A stretch of 64,000 nt of DNA, taken from Microbacterium sp. USTB-Y (GTDB taxonomy: Bacteria; Actinomycetota; Actinomycetes; Actinomycetales; Microbacteriaceae). The stretch is from the NCBI RefSeq assembly GCF_023703415.1, contig NZ_JAGMTU010000004.1:403221-467220 (forward strand), given 5' to 3'. The position numbers and the translations under genes are program-made. How positions within the stretch are numbered: the first letter of the stretch is position 1; each line of letters begins with the position of its first letter. The notes below the pieces were generated by a model, which was given only the letters and a program-made list of their open reading frames with translations, was not told the origin of the DNA and ran no database searches. Positions 34,769 to 43,546 of this stretch are shown piece by piece.

Positions 34769-35806
34769 TCAGGCGGCTCCGTCGAACATGCTCGTGACGG
34801 ATCCGTCCTCGAACACCTGGCGGATGGCGGTGGCGAGCAGCGGCGCGATCGGAAGGATGCGCAGCCCCGGGAACCGGCGCGCCTCGGAGAGCGGGATGGT
34901 GTCGGTGACGACGACCTCGTCGATTGCGGAGTCCTGCAGACGCTCGCTGGCAGGGTCCGAGAAGATCGCGTGCGTCGCCGCGACGATCACCTTGCGGGCG
35001 CCGTTGGCCTTGAGCGCCTGAGCCGCCTTCACGATCGTGCCGCCGGTGTCGATCATGTCGTCGACGAGGAGGCAGGTGCGTCCGTCGACGGTTCCGACGA
35101 TCTCGTGGACCGAGACCTGGTTGGCGACCTTCGGGTCGCGGCGCTTGTGGATGATCGCGAGCGGAGCGTCGAGGCTGTCGGACCAGGTGTCGGCGACGCG
35201 CACGCGTCCCATGTCGGGCGAGACGATGGTGAGCGTGGCGCGGTCCTCCGCCGTCAGCGTGTCCTCGAAGTGCTCGAGCAGCACAGGCTTGGCGAAGAGG
35301 TGGTCGACCGGGCCGTCGAAGAAGCCCTGGATCTGGGCGGCGTGCAGGTCGACGCTCATCACGCGGTCGGCGCCGGCGACCTTGAGCATGTCGGCGACGA
35401 GACGCGCCGAGATGGGCTCGCGACCCCGGCCCTTCTTGTCCTGCCGGGCGTAGGGGTAGTAGGGGGCGACCACGGTGATGCGCTTGGCCGACGCGCGCTT
35501 GGCGGCGTCGAGCATGATGAGCGTCTCCATGAGCCACTCGTTGATCGGATCCCCGAAGGACTGGATGATGAACAGGTCGCAGCCGCGGATCGACACCTCG
35601 AACCGGGCGTAGAGCTCGCCGGACGCGAAGGTGCGGTGCTCGACCGGCGCGATCTCCGTGCCGAGGGCCGCGGCGACCGCCGCGACCAGCTCGGGGTGCG
35701 AGCGCCCGCCGGCGACGACGAGCCGCTTCTTGGTCTTCGCGACCAGACCTGGCGCGATGTCGTTCTCGCGATCCAGCTCGACCGTCGTGTTCTTCTTGCG
35801 CCCCAT
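34769..35806 (-). CDS. prs: ribose-phosphate pyrophosphokinase
   Basis: This gene encodes a 345-residue PRPP synthetase. The pyrophosphate-region motifs are DLFIIQSFGDPINEWLME and APYYPYARQDKKGRGREPIS, with a metal-site VDLHAAQIQGFF. The PRPP loop is LLVDDMIDTGGT. About 25 polar N-terminal residues precede the KKRLVVAGGRSHPEL strand, giving a longer protein than the usual ~315. It lies nine bases after glmU, forming a precursor-supply operon with it. Confidence 0.96.
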   Translation of the reverse strand: MGRKKNTTVELDRENDIAPGLVAKTKKRLVVAGGRSHPELVAAVAAALGTEIAPVEHRTFASGELYARFEVSIRGCDLFIIQSFGDPINEWLMETLIMLDAAKRASAKRITVVAPYYPYARQDKKGRGREPISARLVADMLKVAGADRVMSVDLHAAQIQGFFDGPVDHLFAKPVLLEHFEDTLTAEDRATLTIVSPDMGRVRVADTWSDSLDAPLAIIHKRRDPKVANQVSVHEIVGTVDGRTCLLVDDMIDTGGTIVKAAQALKANGARKVIVAATHAIFSDPASERLQDSAIDEVVVTDTIPLSEARRFPGLRILPIAPLLATAIRQVFEDGSVTSMFDGAA

Positions 35807-35815
35807 CGGACCCGC

Positions 35816-37243
35816 CTATTCCGCCGAATCGGCACGCGCCGCGTCTGCTGCGGCCGTGCCTGCTCTGTTCTTCTCGACCCACCCCTCGATGTTGCGCTGG
35901 GGTGCGACGCTCATCGCGAGGGCACCGGCGGGGACGTCCTTGCGGACGACGGCTCCGGCGCCGGTCTTCGCGCCGGCTCCCAGCCTAACGGGCGCGACGA
36001 GCACCGTGTGCGAGCCCGTGTGCACCTCGTCCCCGATCTCGGTGCGGTGCTTGTTGACGTCGTCGTAGTTCGCCGTGATCGTGGAGGCGCCGAGGTTGAC
36101 GCCGCGACCGACCGTCGCATCGCCGACGTACGAGAGGTGCGGAACCTTGGATCCCTCGCCGATCTGGGCGTTCTTCGTCTCGACGTAGGCGCCGATCTTG
36201 CCCTCGTCGCCCAGCGTCGTGCCGGCGCGGAGGTAGGAGAACGGCCCGACCGTCGCGCGCGCGCCGATCACGGCGAGGGTCGCCTCGGAGCGGCGCACCT
36301 CGGCGTCCTCCCCCACCTCGCAGCTGACGAGGGTGGTGTCGGGGCCGATGACGGCGCCGGAGGCGACGGTGCTCGCCCGCAGGATGTGGGTGTTCGGCAG
36401 CACCGTGACGTCGGGCGCGAGCGTCACGTCGTCGTCGATCCAGGTGGTCGCGGGATCCTGGATGGTCACGCCCTCGCGCTGCCAGCGCCGCACGATGCGG
36501 TCGTTCAGCGTGCGCGCGGCCTCGGCGAGCTGCACCCGGTCGTTGATGCCGAACGTGGCGGTGGTGTCGGCCGCGATCTCGACGGCGACCTTCTCGTCGT
36601 GCGCGCGCAGCAGGCCGATGACCGTGGTCAGGTACATCTCGCCCTGGGCGTTGTCGGTCGTGACCTGGGCGAGCTCGGTGCGCAGGAGCCCGGCACGGAA
36701 CACGTACACGCCGGCGTTGATCTCGCGCGTCGCCTTCTCGGCGTCGTCCGCGTCCTTCTGCTCGACGATCCGGGCGACGTCGCCGGCGGCGTCGCGGATG
36801 ACCCGTCCGTATCCGGTCGGGTCGTCGACGATGGCGCTCAGGATCGTCGCCGCAGCGGCAGCGGCGCGGTGCCCGTCGACGAGCGCCTGCAGCGTCTCGG
36901 CCTCCAGCAGCGGCACGTCGCCGGAGAGAACCAGCACGTCGCCGTCGAAGCCCTCCGGGAGCGCGTCGAGGGCGACCTGCACGGCACGCCCGGTGCCGGG
37001 GATGTCGTCCTGATCGACGATGACCGCTTCCGGATGCTCGGCGGCGAGCGCCGCGACCACCTGATCGCGCTCGTGGCGCACCACGACCTCGACGGTCTCT
37101 GCGCCCAGCTGCGAGGCGGTGGCGAGCACATGCCCCACGAGGGTGCGTCCGCCGATGGGGTGCAGCACCTTGGGCAGCCGGGACTTCATGCGGGTGCCCT
37201 GCCCTGCGGCGAGCACGATGATGGCGAGTGCGTTCTTCGTCAT
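35816..37243 (-). CDS. glmU: bifunctional GlcNAc-1-phosphate uridyltransferase/glucosamine-1-phosphate acetyltransferase
   Basis: This gene encodes a 475-residue enzyme that makes UDP-GlcNAc for peptidoglycan. The N-terminal nucleotidyltransferase starts VLAAGQGTRMKSRLPKVLHP, and residues ~255-475 are the left-handed beta helix acetyltransferase (GPFSYLRAGTTLGDEGKIG, GVNLGASTITANYDDVNKH). The homologous N-terminus begins at ATG 37243. That codon is one base after the tRNA-Gln 3' end, so there is no normal leader. A frame extension to 37276 would run through the tRNA and is rejected. prs follows nine bases downstream. Confidence 0.95.
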   Translation of the reverse strand: MTKNALAIIVLAAGQGTRMKSRLPKVLHPIGGRTLVGHVLATASQLGAETVEVVVRHERDQVVAALAAEHPEAVIVDQDDIPGTGRAVQVALDALPEGFDGDVLVLSGDVPLLEAETLQALVDGHRAAAAAATILSAIVDDPTGYGRVIRDAAGDVARIVEQKDADDAEKATREINAGVYVFRAGLLRTELAQVTTDNAQGEMYLTTVIGLLRAHDEKVAVEIAADTTATFGINDRVQLAEAARTLNDRIVRRWQREGVTIQDPATTWIDDDVTLAPDVTVLPNTHILRASTVASGAVIGPDTTLVSCEVGEDAEVRRSEATLAVIGARATVGPFSYLRAGTTLGDEGKIGAYVETKNAQIGEGSKVPHLSYVGDATVGRGVNLGASTITANYDDVNKHRTEIGDEVHTGSHTVLVAPVRLGAGAKTGAGAVVRKDVPAGALAMSVAPQRNIEGWVEKNRAGTAAADAARADSAE

Positions 37244-37244
37244 G

Positions 37245-37316
37245 CTCCGCCGCCAGGATTCGAACCTGAACCTCACAGCTCCAAAGGCTGTCGTGCTGCC
37301 GTTACACCACGGCGGA
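37245..37316 (-). tRNA. tRNA-Gln(TTG)
   Basis: A 72-nt cloverleaf reads on the minus strand. The acceptor is TCCGCCG/CGGCGGA. The anticodon stem is ACAGC/GCTGT around the loop CTTTGGA, giving anticodon TTG (decodes CAA). The T arm is TCAGG-TTCGAAT-CCTGG and the discriminator base is G. CCA is not encoded. The 3' end is followed by one base and then the glmU ATG. Confidence 0.95.
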
Positions 37317-37429
37317 CCGCGGGCGCCGGGATGACGGCCGCCCCCTAAGTCTGCCAGACCGCATCATGCGTGACGGGCGCGGAACACCCCGGCAACACCC
37401 GCGTAACGTCGCTGCGAGACCCTGGGGTC

Positions 37430-37933
37430 ATGAGGATCCGCATCTCCCGGGTGGACACCCCGACTCCCGACCTCGAACGCTTCCTGGCCGATCACCTGCG
37501 CGACATGGAGGCGACCGCACCTCCGGAGAGCCGGCACGCCCTGGACCTCTCCCGTCTGTTCGCGCCGACCGTGCGCCTGTTCACGGCGACGGTGGACGGC
37601 GTCCTCGCCGGCACGGGAGCGCTGGCCGCGCTCGAGCCGGGCCACGAAGAGCTCAAGTCGATGCGCACGGCCTCGCGGATGCGGGGGCGCGGAGTCGCAT
37701 CCGTGCTGCTCGCGGCCCTGCTCGATGACGCGCGCGACCGCGGGATCGGCCGGGTGTCGCTGGAGACCGGTGCCGACGACTTCTTCTGGCCCGCCCATCG
37801 GCTCTACGCCAAGGCCGGATTCGACGAATGCGCACCGTTCGGCGGGTACGTCGAGGATCCGCACAGCCTGTTCCTCACCATCGCGGTCGTCCCGAGGACC
37901 GCCGTCGGCGCGGCGGTCGCGGTCGGTCGATAA
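37430..37933 (+). CDS. GNAT-family N-acetyltransferase
   Basis: This gene encodes a 167-residue GNAT protein. The acetyl-CoA pyrophosphate loop is RMRGRGVASVLL (R/QxxGxG/A type), preceded by LKSMRTASR, and the C-terminal blocks are RVSLETGADDFFWPAHRLYAKAGF and FGGYVEDPHSLFL. ATG at 37430 begins MRIRISRVDTP. The substrate is unknown. It is followed after seven bases by a MarR regulator, so the two probably share a transcript divergent from the tRNA-Gln-glmU-prs unit. Confidence 0.87.
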   Translation: MRIRISRVDTPTPDLERFLADHLRDMEATAPPESRHALDLSRLFAPTVRLFTATVDGVLAGTGALAALEPGHEELKSMRTASRMRGRGVASVLLAALLDDARDRGIGRVSLETGADDFFWPAHRLYAKAGFDECAPFGGYVEDPHSLFLTIAVVPRTAVGAAVAVGR

Positions 37934-37940
37934 TGGACGG

Positions 37941-38450
37941 ATGAGCATCGGCGAGCAGCGCACGGGCGACGAGGTCGACCGGATCGTCGAGGCGTGGAAC
38001 ACGCAGCGCCCCGACCTCGACTTCTCGCCGCTCGAGGTGCTCTCGCGTGTCGACCGCCTCTCGCGCCTGCTGGACCGCGCCCGCCGCGACGTGTTCCGTC
38101 GGAGCGATCTGGAGACCTGGGAGTGGGACGTGCTGTCGGCGCTGCGCCGCGCGGGCGCCCCGTTCCAGCTCAGCCCGAAGCAGCTGCTGCAGCAGACGCT
38201 GGTCTCCAGCGGCACCATGACCAATCGCATCGATCGGCTGGTGGGCCGCCGCCTGGTGCGCCGCGAGGCGGATCCGGACGACGGCCGGAGCGTGCTCGTG
38301 ACCCTCACCGACGACGGCAGGGTGCGGGTCGACGCGGCGATCACCCGCCTCGTCGATGCGGAGGCCACGCTGCTGTCGGCGCTGAGCCGCAGCGACCGCG
38401 AGCGCATCGCCGCCCTGCTGCGCAAGCTCAGCCTGAGCTTCGACGCCTGA
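37941..38450 (+). CDS. MarR-family transcriptional regulator
   Basis: This gene encodes a 169-residue winged-helix protein. It has helices before residue 60, the recognition region TLVSSGTMTNRIDRLVGR, and a wing with RREADPDDGRSVLVTLTDDG. The wing motif DxRxxxVxLT is a MarR hallmark. It lies just downstream of the GNAT gene and converges on the quinone reductase gene, either of which could be its target. Confidence 0.9.
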   Translation: MSIGEQRTGDEVDRIVEAWNTQRPDLDFSPLEVLSRVDRLSRLLDRARRDVFRRSDLETWEWDVLSALRRAGAPFQLSPKQLLQQTLVSSGTMTNRIDRLVGRRLVRREADPDDGRSVLVTLTDDGRVRVDAAITRLVDAEATLLSALSRSDRERIAALLRKLSLSFDA

Positions 38451-38474
38451 CGGCCTCGCAGGCGCTCAGGCGTC
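38442..38474. terminator. stop-codon-spanning palindrome
   Basis: GACGCCTGA (38442-38450) is mirrored by TCAGGCGTC (38466-38474). Each arm contains the last codons and the stop of one of two convergent genes (marR-type and quinone reductase), and the gap between the stops is 15 bases. It may serve as a compact bidirectional terminator. Confidence 0.45.
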
Positions 38475-39413
38475 CGGGTCCACGATCACCACGACCTTGC
38501 CGGTGACCCGTCCGCTCTCCACCCGCTCCTGCGCCGCCGCGAGGGCGTCGAAACCGAACTCCGCATCCAGGTGCACGGCGAGTCGTCCCGCGTCGGCGAG
38601 AGCGGCGATCTCCGCCAGCTGCGCGCCGTTCGCGGCCACCAGGATCCGCTGCACGGGATCCGCTCCCCAGGAGCGCAGCTCGGCCTCCTGAGCTGCGGAG
38701 AACCCGGTGATCGTGATCACGGCGGTGCCCGCATCGACCGCCCCGCGCGGCGGCAGCGTGTCCGAGACCGTCACGATGACGGCGTCGACCGCCCCGATGG
38801 CGGCGAGCGCGGACTCGTCGCGATAGTCGATCACCTCGTCCGCTCCCCAGGAGGCGACGAGGTCCTGCTTCGCCGGGCTCGCCGTCGCGATCACGAAGGC
38901 GCCCCTCGCCTTCGCGAGCTGCACGGCCACATGCCCGACCCCGCCCGCCCCGCCGAGCACGAGCACGCGCGCATCGCGGTCCGCGCCGATGCCCGCGGCA
39001 TCCAGCGCCTGCCACGCGGTGAGCGCCGCGAGCGGGGCAGCGCCCGCCTGCGCGGTGCTCCACGCCCGCGGCGCCGCGGCCAGATCGGCGGCGGGCACCG
39101 CCACGAGCTCGGCCAGGGTGTGCGCAGCCTCGGGGAAGCGCGCGAGAGCGAACACGGCGTCGCCCACGGCCCACCCGGTCACCCCGTCGCCGACGGCCAC
39201 GACCGTCCCGGCGACGTCCCACCCGGGGCGGTCCGAGTAGCGGATCGCCCCGAAGTCGTGGCCGGCCGCGCGGATCTTCACGTCCACCGGGTTGAGGCCG
39301 ACCGCTCCCACCCGCACGAGGACCTCGCCCGGTCCGGCCGCCGGGGCCTCGACGTCGCGGAACCCGATGACCTCCGCCGCCCGCCCGGGGCCGGTATATG
39401 CCGCTGCACGCAT
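38466..39413 (-). CDS. zinc-independent quinone oxidoreductase (MDR superfamily)
   Basis: This gene encodes a 315-residue medium-chain dehydrogenase of the quinone-reductase type. It has the GroES-like N-terminal part with GLNPVDVKIRAAG and GWDVAGTVVAVGDGV, no structural-zinc cysteine cluster, and a Rossmann motif LVLGGAGGVGHVAVQLA. It likely reduces quinones or enones with NADPH. The aldo/keto reductase gene precedes it by 13 bases on the same strand, suggesting a carbonyl/quinone detoxification pair. Confidence 0.88.
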   Translation of the reverse strand: MRAAAYTGPGRAAEVIGFRDVEAPAAGPGEVLVRVGAVGLNPVDVKIRAAGHDFGAIRYSDRPGWDVAGTVVAVGDGVTGWAVGDAVFALARFPEAAHTLAELVAVPAADLAAAPRAWSTAQAGAAPLAALTAWQALDAAGIGADRDARVLVLGGAGGVGHVAVQLAKARGAFVIATASPAKQDLVASWGADEVIDYRDESALAAIGAVDAVIVTVSDTLPPRGAVDAGTAVITITGFSAAQEAELRSWGADPVQRILVAANGAQLAEIAALADAGRLAVHLDAEFGFDALAAAQERVESGRVTGKVVVIVDPDA

Positions 39414-39426
39414 GATGCCCCCTCCG

Positions 39427-40380
39427 TCAGACCTGCGCCGGCGTCCACTCGGAGACGCTGCGCAGCCGCGCGATCTCGTCGTCGGCGAGCGAGAGGCGTC
39501 CTCCGGCGAGCAGATCCGGCACCTGCTCCGGCGTGCGGGCGCTCGCGATCGGCGCGACCACCGCGGGCTGCGCGCGCAGCCACGCGAGCGCGGTCGCCGC
39601 GATCGACGCTCCGTGCGCGTCGCCGATCTCCTCGAGGGCGTCGATGATGCGCAGGCCGTGCTCCGTCGCGTACTTCGCGGCGCCGGCGGCGCGCGGCGAC
39701 GTGTGACCCGCCTCGTCGACGGACCGGTACTTGCCCGTGAGGAAGCCGCTCGCCAGGGCGTAGTACGGCACGAGGCCGAGTCCGAACTCGGTCGCGACGG
39801 GGACGATCGTCTCCTCGACCTCGTTGCGGTGCACGAGGTTGTAGTGCGGCTGCACAGCGACCGGAGCGGCGACCCCGGTGGCCCGCGCGATCTCCATCCA
39901 CGCGCGGATCCGGTCGGCCGAGTAGTTGGACACCGCGATGTTGCGCACCAGTCCGTCCGTGACGAGCTGCCCGAACGCCCCGACGGTCTCCTCGAGGGGC
40001 ACGGTCTCGTCGTCGAAGTGCGCGTAGTACAGGTCGATCGCGTCGACTCCGAGCCGGCCGAGCGACGCCTCCGCCGCGCGGCGGATGTTCGCCGCCGACA
40101 GCCCGGGGAACTGCGGATGCTGGCTCACCTTCGTGGCGACCACGACCCCCTGGGGGCGCCGCGAGGCGAGCCACGCGCCGATGATCGTCTCGCTCTCGCC
40201 CCCGCTGTTGCCCGGCACCCAGGCGCTGTAGGCGTCGGCCGTGTCGATGGAGTCTCCGCCGCCGGCCACGAAGGCGTCCAGCACGGCGAACGACGTGTCG
40301 CGGTCGGCGGTCCAGCCGAACACGTTGCCGCCGAGCGAGAGCGGGAAGACGGACAGGTCACTGGATCCGATGCGAGTCAT
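39427..40380 (-). CDS. aldo/keto reductase
   Basis: This gene encodes a 317-residue (beta/alpha)8 NADPH oxidoreductase. The tetrad is visible: Asp and Tyr in DTADAYSAW, Lys in VVVATKVSQHPQF, and His in IDLYYAHFDDE. The cofactor end block is IASARTPEQV. It resembles the AKR11/YajO-type reductases; the substrate is unknown. It heads a two-gene operon with the quinone reductase. Confidence 0.9.
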   Translation of the reverse strand: MTRIGSSDLSVFPLSLGGNVFGWTADRDTSFAVLDAFVAGGGDSIDTADAYSAWVPGNSGGESETIIGAWLASRRPQGVVVATKVSQHPQFPGLSAANIRRAAEASLGRLGVDAIDLYYAHFDDETVPLEETVGAFGQLVTDGLVRNIAVSNYSADRIRAWMEIARATGVAAPVAVQPHYNLVHRNEVEETIVPVATEFGLGLVPYYALASGFLTGKYRSVDEAGHTSPRAAGAAKYATEHGLRIIDALEEIGDAHGASIAATALAWLRAQPAVVAPIASARTPEQVPDLLAGGRLSLADDEIARLRSVSEWTPAQV

Positions 40381-40434
40381 ACCCGGCGCAACCGCGGTCG
40401 CGGCGAGACTATTTCCCGATCACGCGGATCCGTA

Positions 40435-40489
40435 CCCGTCGCAGAAGATGCCGTTCCGAGCGGGCCAGGGCGACGTCTTCTGCGACGGG
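40435..40489. repeat. 14-bp inverted repeat with 27-base loop
   Basis: CCCGTCGCAGAAGA (40435-40448) is perfectly complementary to 40476-40489. It lies in the 178-base divergent gap between the aldo/keto reductase and the pseudouridine synthase gene. On the plus strand it would fall in the leader of the latter. It could be an RNA structure, an operator or a decayed mobile-element end. Confidence 0.55.
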
Positions 40490-40558
40490 AAGGACGGCAC
40501 CGTCGTCGCACGGCGCCCGGCTCCGTCACTCCCGGCACCGAGAACTAGGCTGGACCGG

Positions 40559-41509
40559 ATGGCGATGCGCTCCCCCCTGCCCGTACGCGACGGCGTCGGC
40601 GCGACCCGGCTCCGGGTGCCGTCGGACGGCCCGTGGCCGACCGTCGGCGCCTTCATGGCCGAGCGCTTCTCGCACCTCGATCCGGAATACCTGCTGGCGC
40701 GGTTCGACCGCGGCGAGATCGTCGCCCTGGACGGCTCCGCGCTCACCCGCGAGACTCCGCTGGGCGTGCACGACTTCGTCTGGTACTACCGTGAGCCGCC
40801 CGCCGAGAAGGCGATCCCGTTCCACGTGGAGATCCTGCATCAGGACGCGGATCTCGTCGTCGTCGACAAGCCGCACTTCCTGCCGACGACGCCGGGCGGC
40901 AAGTATCTGCAGAACTCCGCACTCGTGCGCCTGCGCAACGCGCTCGGGATCCCCGAGCTCACGCCGATCCACCGTCTGGACCGCGCGACCGCCGGGCTGC
41001 TGATGTTCTCGGCGCGCCCCGCGACGCGCGGCGCCTACCAGCTGCTCTTCGAACGCCGCGAGGTCGAGAAGGTCTACGAGGCGGTCTCCCTCCTGCCCGC
41101 CGGCTGGGACCCCGCGGCCCCCGCCCTCCTCGGCTCGACGTTCCCGCTCGTGCACCGCAATCACATCGCCAAGCTCCGCGGGCAGGTGCGGGTCCAGACG
41201 GATCCGGCGCGCGAGCCGAACGCCGAGACCCGGATCGAGCTGCTCGGGTTCGACGACCGTGTCCTGCACACCCTGCTGCGCCCCCACTCGGGACGCATGC
41301 ATCAGCTGCGCGTGCACCTCGCCGAGCTCGGCGCGGGGATCATGAACGACGGGTTCTACCCCGACCTGCTCCCCGAGACCCCCGACGACTTCGCGCATCC
41401 CCTGCAGCTGCTGGCCCGGGAGCTGCGCTTCACGGATCCCCTGTCGGGCGCTCCGCGAGGGTTCACCACCCGGCGCACACTGCAGGAGGCGCCGTCCGCG
41501 CGACAGTGA
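40559..41509 (+). CDS. RluA-family pseudouridine synthase
   Basis: This gene encodes a 316-residue RNA pseudouridine synthase. The catalytic Asp lies in HRLDRATAGLLMF, the preceding motif is VVVDKPHFLPTTPGG, and the C-terminal KL-type motif contains LLRPHSGRMHQLRVHLAELG. There is no obvious S4 domain, although residues 10-65 may be a degenerate one. The start is ATG at 40559 without a strong ribosome binding site. The target (23S rRNA or tRNA) cannot be assigned from motifs alone. Confidence 0.9.
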   Translation: MAMRSPLPVRDGVGATRLRVPSDGPWPTVGAFMAERFSHLDPEYLLARFDRGEIVALDGSALTRETPLGVHDFVWYYREPPAEKAIPFHVEILHQDADLVVVDKPHFLPTTPGGKYLQNSALVRLRNALGIPELTPIHRLDRATAGLLMFSARPATRGAYQLLFERREVEKVYEAVSLLPAGWDPAAPALLGSTFPLVHRNHIAKLRGQVRVQTDPAREPNAETRIELLGFDDRVLHTLLRPHSGRMHQLRVHLAELGAGIMNDGFYPDLLPETPDDFAHPLQLLARELRFTDPLSGAPRGFTTRRTLQEAPSARQ

Positions 41510-41524
41510 CCCGCGCCCGCCGGC

Positions 41525-41578
41525 CGTTGTGCAGGGAGCCCCTGTCGTTCTGCAGGGAGCCCCTGTCGTTCTGCAGGA
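41525..41578 (+). repeat. 21-bp tandem repeat array, left
   Basis: Two full 21-base units (41525-41545, 41546-41566) and a partial third contain CGTTCTGCAGGGAGCCCCTGT, with one variant (TTGTGC) in the first. They lie just after the pseudouridine synthase gene. The core CGTTCTGCAGGGAG is the reverse complement of the core of the right-hand array. Confidence 0.8.
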
Positions 41579-41637
41579 CCGTCCACGGCGTCCGCCCCCG
41601 GATCCCCGGTCGATCAGCGCGCCACGACCGGGCGGCG

Positions 41638-41736
41638 CCTGCAGAACGGCGCACCCTCCCTGCAGAACGGCGCACCCTCCCTGCAGAACGGCTCACCCTC
41701 CCTGCAGAACGACGCACCCTCCCTGCAGAACGGCGC
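41638..41736 (-). repeat. 21-bp tandem repeat array, right (inverted)
   Basis: Four full 21-base units beginning CCTGCAGAACGGCGCACCCTC start at 41638, 41659, 41680 and 41701, and a truncated fifth starts at 41722. Substitutions occur in units three and four. In reverse complement they read CGTTCTGCAGGGAGGGTG, matching the left array, so the two arrays face each other around a 59-base spacer. The array ends eight bases before the metI stop. Confidence 0.85.
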
Positions 41737-41743
41737 GCCGCGG

Positions 41744-42402
41744 TCAGCGCCGCATGATCCGCCGGGCGAGCCAGGTGCCGAACGTCTGCACGAGATGGAC
41801 GAACACGACGATGAGGATGATGGCCGCCCACATCACGACCGGCTCGAACTGCCGGAAGCCGTAGACCTGGGCGAAGGCGCCCAGTCCGCCGCCGCCGACG
41901 AGGCCGGCCATCGCCGTCATGTCGATGAGCGCCACCACGATGAACGTGTAGCCGAGGATCAGCGGGCCGAGCGCCTCGGGCATCGCGACCGTGAGCAGGA
42001 TCCGCCACGGACCGGCGCCCATCGACCGAGCCGCCTCGATGACGCCCGGCGACACCGAGACGAGGTGCTGCTCCACGATCCGTCCGATCGCGAAGGATGC
42101 CGCGACCCCGATCGCGAACGCCCCCGCGTTGATCCCGATCCCGGTTCCGATGACGATCCGGGTGAACGGCTGCAGCACCGCGATGAAGATCACGAACGGG
42201 ATCGGCCGGATGAAGTTGACCAGGAATGAGATGAGGATGCTCAGCGGGCGGTTCGCCATCAATCCGCCGGGGCGGGTCACATAGAGGCCGATGCCGATGA
42301 CGGTGCCGATCGCGCCCGCCATCGCGAGCGCGAACGTGGTCATGTACAGCGTCTCGAGCGCCGCCTGCCAGAAGTCCGGCAGAAGTTCGATCAGGCGATC
42401 CA

Positions 42403-42403
<1 letters not shown>
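41744..42403 (-). CDS. metI: methionine ABC transporter permease
   Basis: This gene encodes a 219-residue permease with five predicted helices. The conserved FIRPIPFVIFIAVLQPFTRIV and the EAA loop IEAARSMGAGPWRILLTVAMPEALGPLI are MetI-typical. Its ATG shares one base with the metN stop (TGATG). It forms the membrane channel of the D/L-methionine importer with MetN and MetQ. Confidence 0.93.
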
Positions 42404-43470
<1,067 letters not shown>

Positions 43471-43500
43471 GGGTTCTCCGGAGGTAGCGGTGGCACGGGA

Positions 43501-43529
43501 ATCGGGCGGCGCAGAACGCGCCGCCCGAT
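43501..43529 (-). terminator. metQ-metN intercistronic hairpin
   Basis: A 12-bp perfect stem, ATCGGGCGGCGC (43501-43512) with its complement (43518-43529), loop AGAAC, directly after the metQ stop on the minus strand. Likely attenuates transcription into metNI or protects the metQ message. Confidence 0.6.
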
Positions 43530-43546
43530 CCTCTCGCGTGGTCGAC

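Noticed and set aside
37244..37276. GlmU N-terminal extension starting at 37276
   Set aside because: It would be translated through the tRNA-Gln sequence and adds residues not found in GlmU.
41525..41736. Possible CRISPR array
   Set aside because: Units are contiguous 21-base tandem repeats with no unique spacers, the two halves are inverted, and no cas gene is present.
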